Assembly (NCBI GenBank): GCA_018242585.1 | Contig: JAFEBQ010000027.1 | Location: 203,932-267,931, forward strand | Length of the DNA: 64,000 bases | Source: Planctomycetota bacterium | Lineage (GTDB): Bacteria > Planctomycetota > Planctomycetia > Pirellulales > PNKZ01 | Direction: 5' to 3' | Part shown: positions 1 through 8,145 of the stretch, one piece after another | How the letters are laid out: every line of letters begins with the position of its first letter | Position numbering within the stretch: the stretch's first letter is position 1 | Position numbers and translations under genes: made by a program | The notes under the pieces: generated by a model | Told to the model about the DNA's origin: nothing | What the model saw: only the letters and a program-made list of their open reading frames with translations | Database searches by the model: none

Positions 1-2
1 TC

Positions 3-1106
3 TGGACCGATGTGCTCCAGGCCCTGATGCTCTTCGGCGGGGTCATCGTCATCATCGGCTATGTGATGTGGGACGAGCGGACGGGCGTGGAGACGTGGTG
101 GACCACGATTTCAACCCACCAAGAACATGCGCCTCAACTCCGCTGGTTCGGCGCCGATATCACCGAACGGACGACCGTCCTGTGGGCGCTGCTGGCCATC
201 TTTACTTGGAATGTTTGCACGCATTGCTCGGACCAGGTGGCGTTGCAGCGCTATTTCAGCACGACGAACTTGTCGGCCGCGCGCAACAGTTTTATCGTCA
301 ATATCGTCTCGGCGGCCGTGATCGGCCTGTTGTTGTCGACGTCGGGCTTGGCCTTGCGATATTACTATCTTGAGCATGCGGCGCGGCTACCGGCGGGCCT
401 TACGCCCGAGAGTGGCGCCGATCAATTGATGCCATTCTTTTACGCTTATCAATTGCCCGCGGGCTTTGGCGGCTTGATTCTGGTGAGTTTCTTGTGCGAC
501 GCGATGCAAACCCTCGGCTCGGGCGTGAATAGCATCGCCGCCGTGATCACGACCAACGTGAGCGGGCGGAACGACGGCCAGCGGTCAAACGCCGATACGC
601 GCGCCAGTGACTTGCGATCGGCGCGGTTTGTCACCTTGGCTACTGGCGCCGTGACGACGGTGCTGGCGATGTTCGCGGCGAACTTTGCCATTCACTCGGG
701 TAAAACGATTTTCGACATGTTGCCGCGCATGTTCAACATGTTCCTCGGCCCGCTGGCGTCGATGTTCATGATTGGTATGTTTTTTCGCCGGGCCACGGGG
801 CGCGTGATCGTGATTGTCGTCGTTCTGACCCAGGCGTTCTCTTCGCTGTGGTCCTGGTGGGGCGAAGTGCCCGTGCTGCTTAACAAGCTGGGCTTACCAG
901 AACTGGCCAACCGTTGGATCGCGCTACTGGGCGTCGATGCCGCGGGGCACCCCAAAACCCCCTCGGTGATGATCGCCATCACCGTGCCCGTGCTGTTCGG
1001 ACTAGCGACCGGTTGGCTGTTCAGTTGGCTGCTGGGAGCCGACGAGCATCCTGGCGCTGACTTCTCGTGGCGGCGCGTGATGAGTCGGCCCGCTCCCACC
1101 GAGTGA
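3..1106 (+). CDS. Sodium:solute symporter (SSS family), C-terminal part
   Basis: Truncated by the left window edge: the frame is open from base 3 with no start, and about 367 residues are visible. It is an integral inner-membrane protein that should couple Na+ entry to uptake of a small solute. The visible part contains the family signature THCSDQVALQRYF (roughly GSDQ..VQRY in relatives) and the stretch PAGFGGLILVSFLCDAMQTLGSGVNS, typical of the SSS helix that ends in a Ser-rich Na+ site (longest run quoted in pieces: PAGFGGLIL, CDAMQTLGSGVNS). Several hydrophobic helices follow to the C-terminus. The substrate cannot be told; the adjacent convergent oxidoreductase of the Gfo/Idh/MocA family hints at a sugar or sugar acid, which is inference only. 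Confidence 0.85.
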   Translation, partial: WTDVLQALMLFGGVIVIIGYVMWDERTGVETWWTTISTHQEHAPQLRWFGADITERTTVLWALLAIFTWNVCTHCSDQVALQRYFSTTNLSAARNSFIVNIVSAAVIGLLLSTSGLALRYYYLEHAARLPAGLTPESGADQLMPFFYAYQLPAGFGGLILVSFLCDAMQTLGSGVNSIAAVITTNVSGRNDGQRSNADTRASDLRSARFVTLATGAVTTVLAMFAANFAIHSGKTIFDMLPRMFNMFLGPLASMFMIGMFFRRATGRVIVIVVVLTQAFSSLWSWWGEVPVLLNKLGLPELANRWIALLGVDAAGHPKTPSVMIAITVPVLFGLATGWLFSWLLGADEHPGADFSWRRVMSRPAPTE

Positions 1107-1116
1107 ACGCGGCTTA

Positions 1117-2154
1117 CTATGCCGTGGGTTCGACCCGGCGTGACTCAGCCGAGGCATAGCACGAGAAGACGGCTTTCAGCGCCGCCAGGCCTTCGGCGCC
1201 CGTGATCGGCGGCGGAATCATCGGGTCGACGGCGCTGGCCACGCAGGCGCGGACAAAAGGCGTGTAGCTTGGCATCTCGGGCGGCCCCTCGAATTGCTTG
1301 ATCTGCGGCGGCGTGTCCTTGGTACTGTACCACTGCAATTGTACGTCGCCGTGCGGTTCCATTTGCAGCCAGCCGTGCGAGCCCCAGATTTTGATGTACG
1401 AATGGTAGCCACGGTCCAGATAGTAGCCGCTGGTAATGGTGCCGAAAAAGCCGCAATCGAATCTCAGGATAGCCGCCGCCGAATCTTCGACCGAGATCGG
1501 TTGCTGGCCGACGTTGCCGATGAACGCCGCCGTTTCGGTGATCTTGGCGCCGGTCAGAAACATCACCAGGTCGAGCCAGTGGATGCCGAGCCACGCCAGA
1601 TGCCCGCCTCCAGCGCGCGACTTGTCGGCGAACCAGGACTGGTGATACGCGGGACTATGCAGGCGTGTTTGATCGGCGATGATGTGCAACTCGGCGCCGT
1701 AGAGCGCGCCAATCGCCCCCGTTTGAATCAGCATGCGAGCATGCGCAACGCGAGGCCGCATGCGATTGGCCAGGGCCAGCATTAGGTGCCGATGTTTGCC
1801 GTCGGCCAAAGTGACAAGCTCGGCAAAGTTGGCGACGCGCACGCACGAGGGCTTTTCCGCCAGCACGTGGCAGCCGGCCTGCAACACCTCGCGAATCAAC
1901 GGCGGAGCCAGGACCGCCTCGACCGAAACGATCGCGAACGAGGGCTTCTCGGCCGCCAGCGCTTTGGTCAGGTCGCGATCAAACCGAACAAGCTTCTTGC
2001 CCAACGCACGCTCGGCGACCGCCTGCGACTCGCCGCTGGCATCAGCGACCGCCACACGATCCACTGCGTCGATCTCGGCTAGAGCAGCGAAGTACGCGTC
2101 CAGATGAGCGCCGCCGGCGCCCGTCACGACAATGGCGGTGATGCGGCCAGGCAT
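1117..2154 (-). CDS. Gfo/Idh/MocA family oxidoreductase
   Basis: A 345-residue NAD(P)-dependent oxidoreductase, normal length for the family. The N-terminal Rossmann fold starts with IVVTGAGGAHLDAYF (first 22 residues). The family EKP motif is present as AEKPSC near residue 100, where the Lys is the usual catalytic residue. The C-terminal domain carries GGGHLAWLGIHWLDLV, matching the GGG...G.H..D pattern in which the His/Asp pair acts on a sugar or polyol. There is no signal peptide, so it should be cytoplasmic. It converges with the symporter gene with an 10-base gap. The substrate is unknown; planctomycetes carry many paralogues, so a specific name is not justified. Confidence 0.85.
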   Translation of the reverse strand: MPGRITAIVVTGAGGAHLDAYFAALAEIDAVDRVAVADASGESQAVAERALGKKLVRFDRDLTKALAAEKPSFAIVSVEAVLAPPLIREVLQAGCHVLAEKPSCVRVANFAELVTLADGKHRHLMLALANRMRPRVAHARMLIQTGAIGALYGAELHIIADQTRLHSPAYHQSWFADKSRAGGGHLAWLGIHWLDLVMFLTGAKITETAAFIGNVGQQPISVEDSAAAILRFDCGFFGTITSGYYLDRGYHSYIKIWGSHGWLQMEPHGDVQLQWYSTKDTPPQIKQFEGPPEMPSYTPFVRACVASAVDPMIPPPITGAEGLAALKAVFSCYASAESRRVEPTA

Positions 2155-2400
2155 GCGCTGACAGGCTCCATTTCAGAAGGGCTCCATGCGAGTCGAACTG
2201 GGCAAGCCACGAGTGTAGCACTCGCTAGCCCCGGTCGAAAGCAACGAACTCGGTTCATTCAAACATTGTCCCTAGCCAGGGATGATTTGACGACCGCTTA
2301 CCGGCTACAATGCGGCAGCATCGCCGCGCGTGGAGCAGCCTTGGGCTCAGTTTAAGGGGAAAGGCGCGCACGCGGCGCAATGTCCTGTATTCATGGGTTG

Positions 2401-2408
2401 AAAAGGAG
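2401..2408 (+). promoter_or_regulatory. Ribosome binding site deciding a GTG start
   Basis: AAAAGGAG lies 8 bases before the GTG at 2417. It is the strongest Shine-Dalgarno match near this gene and supports GTG as the start of the amidohydrolase-aminotransferase fusion. Confidence 0.6.
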
Positions 2409-2416
2409 ATCGCTCG

Positions 2417-4744
2417 GTGAGCACGTCGCAAGAGCCGCTGGATTTTTTCGATCAGTTTCTGCGGTCCTTCGTGCCGCCGAATAGTTTCGACGCACATCTG
2501 CATCTGTATCGGCAAGAGGACGCGATCGACGGCTTGCCGCGCGGGGTGCTCGACGCTCATGGCAACGCCAGTTGGGCGGCATATTGCACGGCGGTCGAAC
2601 GATGGATGGGGGACCGCCGGCCGACAGGGGGGCTAATCTTCACGATTCCCAAACCCACCCTCGACATGCCGGCCGCCAATCGTTACGTGGCCGACGAAGT
2701 CCGAAAGCTGCCCGGGTCGCGGGCCCAGATGATGATTCATCCGCTCGACGATCCTGCCACGGTCGAAGCTACGCTGCAGGCTGACGGTTTTGTTGGCTTC
2801 AAGGTCTATCATGTCTACTCGGGCCAGCCCGACACGCTGGAGGCGCCGACCGAGACGTTCTTGCCCGAGTGGGCCTGGGAACTGGCGGAGCGATATTCGC
2901 TGTCGATTACGCTGCACATGGTGCTGGCTCGCGCCTTGGCCGACGTGCGCAACCAGACATACATTCGCGAGCATTGCCTGCGCTATCCTCATGCGCGATT
3001 GATTCTCGCTCACGCGGCGCGGGGCTTTTGCGGCTACCACACGGTCCAGGGGATCGCCTCGTTGCGAGGGCTCGACAACGTCTATTTCGACACCTCGGCG
3101 GTGTGTGAAGCCGCCCCACTGGAAGCTATTGTGCGCGAGTTTGGCACGGGACGATTGCTGTTTGGCACTGACTTCTCGGTGAGCGAGCTTTCGGGGCGCT
3201 GTGTGAGCGTCGGCGATGGGTTCTTGTGGCTGTACGGCGACAACTTCGACTGGTCAAAGTCGCGATTCGCGCGGCCCGAGTTGGTTGGCCTGGAATCGCT
3301 ACTGGCCCTCCAGCAAGCCTGCCATACCTTGCGACTACGCGACGATGACGTGGAACGCATCTTTTGCTCGAACGCGCGCTCGATGTTCGGCATTGGCGAC
3401 CCGTCCAACGGCGCAAAGACCGCCGCGGCCTACGAGCGCGCCAAGCAATTGATTCCCGGCGGAACGCAATTGCTTTCGAAGCGTCCCGAGATGTACGCCC
3501 CCGGCCGTTGGCCGGCCTACTTTCGCGAGGCTCGCGGCTGCGAAGTCATCGATCTCGATGGGCGTCGGTACATTGACATGACCACCTCGGGGATTGGCTC
3601 CTGTTTGTTGGGTTATGCCGATCCCGATGTCACCGACGCGGTCGTGCGGCGCGTCGAGTTGGGTTCAATGGCCACGCTGAATTGCGTGGAAGAAGTTGAA
3701 CTGGCCGAACGATTGATCGCGCTGCATCCCTGGGCCGAGCAAGCCCGCTTCTGCCGCAGCGGCGGCGAATCGATGGCCGTGGCCGTGCGAATTGCTCGCG
3801 CCTATACCGGCCGCGACCGCGTGGCCTTCTGCGGCTATCACGGTTGGGCCGACTGGTACTTGGCGGCGAATCTGCCCGCTGGCGAGCAGATGGCGGCGGG
3901 CGCCAGCGATCGGCTGCAAGGACACCTGCTACCGGGGCTGTCTCCGGCCGGGGTGCCATCGGGTTTGGCCGGGACGATGCTCCCGTTCACTTACAATCGG
4001 CTCGAGGAATTGGAACGCCATGTTCACGATCACGGCTCGCAACTTGCCGCCGTGGTCATGGAGCCAACACGCTCGGTCGATCCCCAGCCAGGATTCTTGG
4101 ATGCGGTTCGCCGTTTGTGTCAAGAATGCGGCGCCGTGTTGGTCTTCGACGAAATCACCGTCGGCTGGAGGATGGCGCTGGGGGGTGCGCACCTGCACTA
4201 TGGTGTCGAACCTGACATCGCCGTGTTTGCCAAGGCGCTTGGCAACGGACATCCGATCGGTGCGATCATCGGACGTCGTCCGATGATGCAAGCGGCGCAA
4301 ACGTCATTCATCTCGAGCACCTATTGGACCGAGGGCGTGGGGCCAGCGGCCGCGTTGGCGACGGTTCGCAAACTCGAACGCATGAATGCTCCAGAACACC
4401 TGCGCAAGCTGGGCCAGCAGATGCGCGCGGGGTGGCTGAAACTGGGCCGCGAGCACGGTGTGCCAGTGAAAGTCACAGGTCATCCGGCGATTCTCTCGCT
4501 TGGTTTTGACCATGAAAATGCCGCGGCACTCGGTACTTTGGTAACGGTGCGGATGCTCGACCACGGCTTCCTCACCGGCGGTGGGTTCTATCCCAGCTTG
4601 GCTCACGAGGCGCGGCACGTTGACGCCTATTTGACGGCCCTCGACGGCGTGTTCGCGGAACTCGCCGAAGCATTACGACGCAATGATGTGCAATCACGCC
4701 TCGAGGGGCGCGTGCGTCATACTGGCTTTGCCCGCCTGACTTGA
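2417..4744 (+). CDS. Amidohydrolase (N-terminal) fused to class III aminotransferase (C-terminal)
   Basis: A 775-residue two-enzyme fusion with no signal peptide. Residues 20-325 are an amidohydrolase_2-type TIM barrel with all expected metal ligands: H27-L-H29, H167 (ITLHM), H199 (ILAHAARG) and D252 (LLFGTDFS). Residues 335-755 are a fold-type I PLP enzyme closest by motif to glutamate-1-semialdehyde aminomutase: it starts AAAYERAKQLIPGGTQ, has GYHGW at 473-477, the PLP Asp in VFDE (D578) and the Schiff-base lysine in FAKALGNG (K606). Both halves look catalytically complete. A single polypeptide suggests sequential hydrolysis and transamination or aminomutation of one metabolite, which is inference. 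It is not hemL proper: a true GSA aminomutase has no such N-terminal domain. No neighbour identifies the pathway. Confidence 0.85.
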   Translation: MSTSQEPLDFFDQFLRSFVPPNSFDAHLHLYRQEDAIDGLPRGVLDAHGNASWAAYCTAVERWMGDRRPTGGLIFTIPKPTLDMPAANRYVADEVRKLPGSRAQMMIHPLDDPATVEATLQADGFVGFKVYHVYSGQPDTLEAPTETFLPEWAWELAERYSLSITLHMVLARALADVRNQTYIREHCLRYPHARLILAHAARGFCGYHTVQGIASLRGLDNVYFDTSAVCEAAPLEAIVREFGTGRLLFGTDFSVSELSGRCVSVGDGFLWLYGDNFDWSKSRFARPELVGLESLLALQQACHTLRLRDDDVERIFCSNARSMFGIGDPSNGAKTAAAYERAKQLIPGGTQLLSKRPEMYAPGRWPAYFREARGCEVIDLDGRRYIDMTTSGIGSCLLGYADPDVTDAVVRRVELGSMATLNCVEEVELAERLIALHPWAEQARFCRSGGESMAVAVRIARAYTGRDRVAFCGYHGWADWYLAANLPAGEQMAAGASDRLQGHLLPGLSPAGVPSGLAGTMLPFTYNRLEELERHVHDHGSQLAAVVMEPTRSVDPQPGFLDAVRRLCQECGAVLVFDEITVGWRMALGGAHLHYGVEPDIAVFAKALGNGHPIGAIIGRRPMMQAAQTSFISSTYWTEGVGPAAALATVRKLERMNAPEHLRKLGQQMRAGWLKLGREHGVPVKVTGHPAILSLGFDHENAAALGTLVTVRMLDHGFLTGGGFYPSLAHEARHVDAYLTALDGVFAELAEALRRNDVQSRLEGRVRHTGFARLT

Positions 4745-4961
4745 CCGCGCGGGTCGACGCGGTAATTGGCGTCTTGCCCTCAAGGGGCGCTGAGGTAGTG
4801 TCCCAACTGGCAAGTTCCATCCGCCGCTTCGTTTCCCGCGAGCGAATTGGGGCCATCGTCGCCCGCGGCGCCAAATCCGCTTTGGAAACCTGGAGCCCGT
4901 GGCTCGGGGCAATCGTCTTATTGACTCCTTCCCGAGTCGCCCTGACCTCGCCCCTCGGCAA

Positions 4962-5043
4962 TGCCGCCCGTGGGACTTGAACCCACACGTCTTTCGACAC
5001 AGGCTCCTAAGACCTGCGTGTCTGCCAATTCCACCAGAGCGGC
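4962..5043 (-). tRNA. tRNA-Leu (anticodon UAG)
   Basis: Read on the minus strand, the 82-base gene begins GCCGCTC and ends GGGCGGC plus discriminator A; these seven-base acceptor arms pair with one U-G. The D-arm region is GGTGGAATTGGCAGACAC, typical of tRNA-Leu. The anticodon stem is CAGGT/GCCTG with loop CTTAGGA, giving anticodon TAG (reads CUA and other CUN codons). A long class II variable arm is present. The T arm is GTGGG-TTCAAGT-CCCAC. CCA is not encoded: the sequence after the discriminator is TTG. Confidence 0.95.
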
Positions 5044-5053
5044 GAATCAGGAA

Positions 5054-5082
5054 ATTGTAGCCGCCGGAAAAGGTTACATCAA
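5054..5082 (-). promoter_or_regulatory. Sigma-70 type promoter of tRNA-Leu
   Basis: On the minus strand TTGATG (5077-5082) and TACAAT (5054-5059) are separated by exactly 17 bases and end 10 bases before the tRNA 5' end. Both hexamers differ from consensus at one or two positions. The spacing and location make this the most convincing promoter in the window. Confidence 0.65.
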
Positions 5083-5814
5083 CGGACATGCCGGTTGCGA
5101 ACGAAAACTGACAGCAAACCTGCATCGCAAAAGCGCGTGTTCTCGTCGCTGGCAATCAACCACTCGGTGCAACCACCTTCGCGAAGAATTGAACAAAGTC
5201 GTTGCCAGCGCCTAGTTCGGCCCGTGAGCCCGCGTCGTCGCGATTCCGCCAGGGCCTGCGGCGGCGACCTGCTCCGCTCGCAGGTGTTTCCCGTGAACTG
5301 AGCGGCTTCTGCTTGGCTGCTTGATCGTCGGCGCTCGGCGCCAGTACACCATGCGGACTTCCCAGCAACCGCTCAACGGCCGACAACGAAGCGGCCGCTC
5401 GTGTGGAAGTTCTTGGGCAGAGGCTTCACGCCCAATCCCAGTTCCAGAAAACCCACGCCAGGCGCGGAATTGATACTGGCGATGGCCTGAAATACAATGC
5501 GCATACTCAATTTGCCAGCAATATCGTGCAAGATGGTCCTGAAAATGCGACTGGTTTTATAGAACGTCACCCGAGCGTGCGGACGCGAATACTTATCAAA
5601 GCGATGGCCCTGCTGGGGTATTGGGAAGTATTTGACATGAAGACGTCCATCCCCCCTATCAGTTCACCCTGAGGCCGGACGAGAGGCGATCCCCGCGGTT
5701 CCGATTGCCCGTGTCGCGCCCCACAACTGGACGGGACCACTCGGCGAAGCAAGGAAAACAGACAGCAATGGCAGCCAAGGCAAAATAGTCGTGACCCCAC
5801 CTAGCCGCGATCGA
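5083..5814. other. Gene-poor stretch between tRNA-Leu and the PIG-L gene
   Basis: About 730 bases without a convincing gene. Short open frames occur on both strands (for example 5373-5570 minus and 5403-5672 plus), but none has a clear ribosome binding site, known motif or neighbour-like codon use. No tRNA-like direct repeat or integrase was seen. This may be a decayed region next to the compositionally distinct segment that follows. Confidence 0.5.
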
Positions 5815-6807
5815 ATGAAATCCGCGTTCCGTTTTCTCCTTGTCACCGGCTGCATCCTGGCGGTGGCCGCGTTCTGCCTTGCACAGCGGGGTGGCGATCC
5901 GATCGAGGGCCTGCTGGTGACGCTTGGGCGGCGAGGCGTGAACATGGACGCGGAACTCGTGAAGCTCAACGACCTCGCCGCACTGCGCGGCGAGCCACAA
6001 AAGGCGCGGCCGCTCTATCTCGAAGTGAAGGCGGCGCTCGAGGCAAAGGAGGCGGCGTTTTCCCGTGAAGCCGCGCGCAAGCCGGACGATAAACTGATCG
6101 CGCAGCTCGCCGCGGGAAAGGATCGCGTGCTCGCCGTGACGGCGCATCCCGATGACGAGAACATGATGAGCGGCCTGCTCGCCTTCGCGCACGACCACGG
6201 CTGCGCGGTGCGGCTGCTCTGCCTCACGCGCGGCGAACAAGGCGAAAACCCCCACTCCGCCGGACTGCGCGGCGACGCGCTCGGCGAGAAGCGCGCGGAG
6301 GAATTGCGTGGCGCGACGTCGGCGCTCGGCATCGAGTACCGCATCGCGGACTTCCGCAATGGGGCGTTTCGCGCGAAGTTTCCAGACCGCAAACTCTGGC
6401 TCCCCGCGGACGTGCTTGCGGCGTGGGACCAGGAGCCGGGCCCGGAGCGCGTGGTGGCGGACGAGGCGCGGGACTTTGCGGCGACGGTCATCCTCACCAT
6501 CGAGCCGAACTGGGGCTGGACCGGCCACGCCGAGCATCGCGCCGCGGCGGAACTCGCGCGCCGGGCAGCGCGACAACTCGGCGCGCAGTTGGCGTACGCG
6601 GTCACCTCGGACGCGGCATTCACCGACGCCTTTGCGACGGCGACGACGGCGCGCCCGGCTGACAAGGCCCAGACGTATTGGGCGCTCAAACTCGCCGCCG
6701 CGCGCCGCCACGAGTCGCAATTCCGTTTGCCTGCCACCGCCGAGGCGCACCCCGAGCAAGCGCGCGACCTCAGCACGGAGCATTTTCTCCGCGTCGCCCA
6801 GCCATGA
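5815..6807 (+). CDS. PIG-L (LmbE-like) family deacetylase, exported
   Basis: A 330-residue zinc-dependent N-deacetylase of the GlcNAc-PI de-N-acetylase family. An N-terminal signal peptide covers residues 1-23 (MKSAFRFLLV...AFCLA), so it acts outside the cytoplasm. The catalytic motif AHPDDE lies at residues 110-115, and a second zinc-ligand region GHAEH lies near residue 240. The ATG at 5815 was chosen over an in-frame GTG at 5791 because it begins the signal peptide directly. The substrate should be an N-acetylated sugar or glycoconjugate. Base use (many GCG, CTC and CGC codons) differs from the flanking genes and matches the next gene, suggesting a shared foreign origin. Confidence 0.85.
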   Translation: MKSAFRFLLVTGCILAVAAFCLAQRGGDPIEGLLVTLGRRGVNMDAELVKLNDLAALRGEPQKARPLYLEVKAALEAKEAAFSREAARKPDDKLIAQLAAGKDRVLAVTAHPDDENMMSGLLAFAHDHGCAVRLLCLTRGEQGENPHSAGLRGDALGEKRAEELRGATSALGIEYRIADFRNGAFRAKFPDRKLWLPADVLAAWDQEPGPERVVADEARDFAATVILTIEPNWGWTGHAEHRAAAELARRAARQLGAQLAYAVTSDAAFTDAFATATTARPADKAQTYWALKLAAARRHESQFRLPATAEAHPEQARDLSTEHFLRVAQP

Positions 6808-6859
6808 GACTCGTCACGAAAACATCCATCACGCGGCCAACGCTCGCGGGAGTCCTGCC

Positions 6860-7954
6860 ATGAAACGCCCCACCTTCCCCCACGTGCAACGACGCACTTT
6901 CCTCCAACTTGCCGCCGCCGCGTGCGGCCGCGCGTTGTTCGCCGCGGAAAACAAAACGCGCCAGCCCCTGCTGACGCTCGCGAATGGCCAGCCGGTGAAA
7001 ACACCCGCCGATTGGCAAACACGCCGCGCGGCAATCCTCGCCGCGGCCCAGGAGGTCATGGGACCGCTGCCGGGCGCGGAGAAGCGATGCGCGCTCGACG
7101 TGGAAGTGAGCGAGGAGGTGGATTGCGGCAGCCACGTGCGTCGGCTGCTCACCTATGCGAGCGAACCGGGGGGGCGAACACCGGCGTATTTGCTCATCCC
7201 CAAGACGGCGCTGGCGGGGAAGCCCTCGCCCGCCGCGCTTTGCCTGCACGGGACGAACAAGGAGATCGGTCACGCGGTCGTGATCGAAGGGCTCGGCAAC
7301 AAGACGCCCAATCGGCAATACGCAAGCGAACTGGCGCAGCGCGGGTTCGTGACGATCGCGCCGAATTATCCGCTGCTCGCGAAGTATCAGCCCGACATTT
7401 TCAAACTCGGCTACGCGAGCGGCACAATGAAGGCGATCTGGGACAATATCCGCGCGCTCGATTTGCTCGACTCGATGCGGGAGGTGAAGCGCGGCGCGTA
7501 TGGCGCGATCGGCCACTCGCTCGGCGGGCACAATTCGATCTTCACCGCGCTCTTCGACGAGCGGGTCAAGGTCGTCGTGTCGAGCTGCGGCTTCGATTCG
7601 TATCGTGACTACTATGGCGGCGACCCAAAGAACTGGGATCGCGGGCGAGGCTGGTGCCAGGACCGCTACATGCCGCGCATGGCAATCTACCGCGGGCGGC
7701 TCGACGAGATTCCGTTCGACTTCGACGGCCTGTTGGCCGCGCTCGCGCCGCGTCCGGTCTTCGTGAACGCGCCGCTGCGGGACTCGAACTTCCAATGGGC
7801 GAGCGTGGACCGCGTCGTCGCGTCGGCGCGCGAAGTGTACGCCCTGCTCGGCGCGCCAAATGGCATCACCGTTGAACACCCCGACTGCCCGCACGATTTC
7901 CCCGAGGAGCAGCGCGAGCACGCCTACGCGCTGCTCGACAAGGCGCTGAAGTAA
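6860..7954 (+). CDS. Exported alpha/beta hydrolase (acetyl xylan esterase/dienelactone hydrolase-like)
   Basis: A 364-residue serine hydrolase. The twin-arginine leader RRTFLQLAAAA (residues 11-21) indicates Tat export. The nucleophile elbow is GHSLGGH at 218-224 (Ser220), the oxyanion region is LCLHGTN (128-133), and the likely catalytic His is H345 in CPHDFP. The order matches the esterase group often annotated as dienelactone hydrolase family or acetyl xylan esterase. The ATG at 6860 is chosen because it opens the Tat leader; the frame stays open far upstream, overlapping the deacetylase, but that part has shadow composition. It lies 52 bases after the PIG-L gene and shares its unusual codon use, so the two are probably one unit for deacetylating or de-esterifying an extracellular substrate. 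Confidence 0.82.
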   Translation: MKRPTFPHVQRRTFLQLAAAACGRALFAAENKTRQPLLTLANGQPVKTPADWQTRRAAILAAAQEVMGPLPGAEKRCALDVEVSEEVDCGSHVRRLLTYASEPGGRTPAYLLIPKTALAGKPSPAALCLHGTNKEIGHAVVIEGLGNKTPNRQYASELAQRGFVTIAPNYPLLAKYQPDIFKLGYASGTMKAIWDNIRALDLLDSMREVKRGAYGAIGHSLGGHNSIFTALFDERVKVVVSSCGFDSYRDYYGGDPKNWDRGRGWCQDRYMPRMAIYRGRLDEIPFDFDGLLAALAPRPVFVNAPLRDSNFQWASVDRVVASAREVYALLGAPNGITVEHPDCPHDFPEEQREHAYALLDKALK

Positions 7955-8145
7955 TCGCCTGCCGTCAAGGGCCAAGGGTTGGTCGGCTTGATCTTGGCCA
8001 CCACCTTCAACACGACCGGGCGAGGTCCGCGCAGCTCGCTCCGGTTGCGGTCATCGTCACCGACCACCGGACAACCGCAGGAGCGTGGCTCGAATCATGG
8101 GCGTGTGGTGGTTAAACATCGGCGTTATCCTTAACGCGGTATCGA

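Noticed and set aside
2287-2311. Promoter TTGACG ... TACAAT before the fusion gene
   Set aside because: The spacer is only 13 bases, too short for a normal sigma-70 promoter.
4962-5043. tRNA-Leu as attachment site of the foreign segment at 5791-7954
   Set aside because: Integration normally occurs at the tRNA 3' end, which here faces away from the segment, and no duplicated 3' fragment or integrase was seen.
5373-5672. Short overlapping open frames on both strands (65 and 89 codons)
   Set aside because: No motif, ribosome binding site or composition support; either could be a decayed remnant but cannot be called.
6770-7975. 401-codon open frame antisense to the alpha/beta hydrolase
   Set aside because: High G+C keeps the reverse frame free of stops; the plus-strand product has clear motifs and this one has none.
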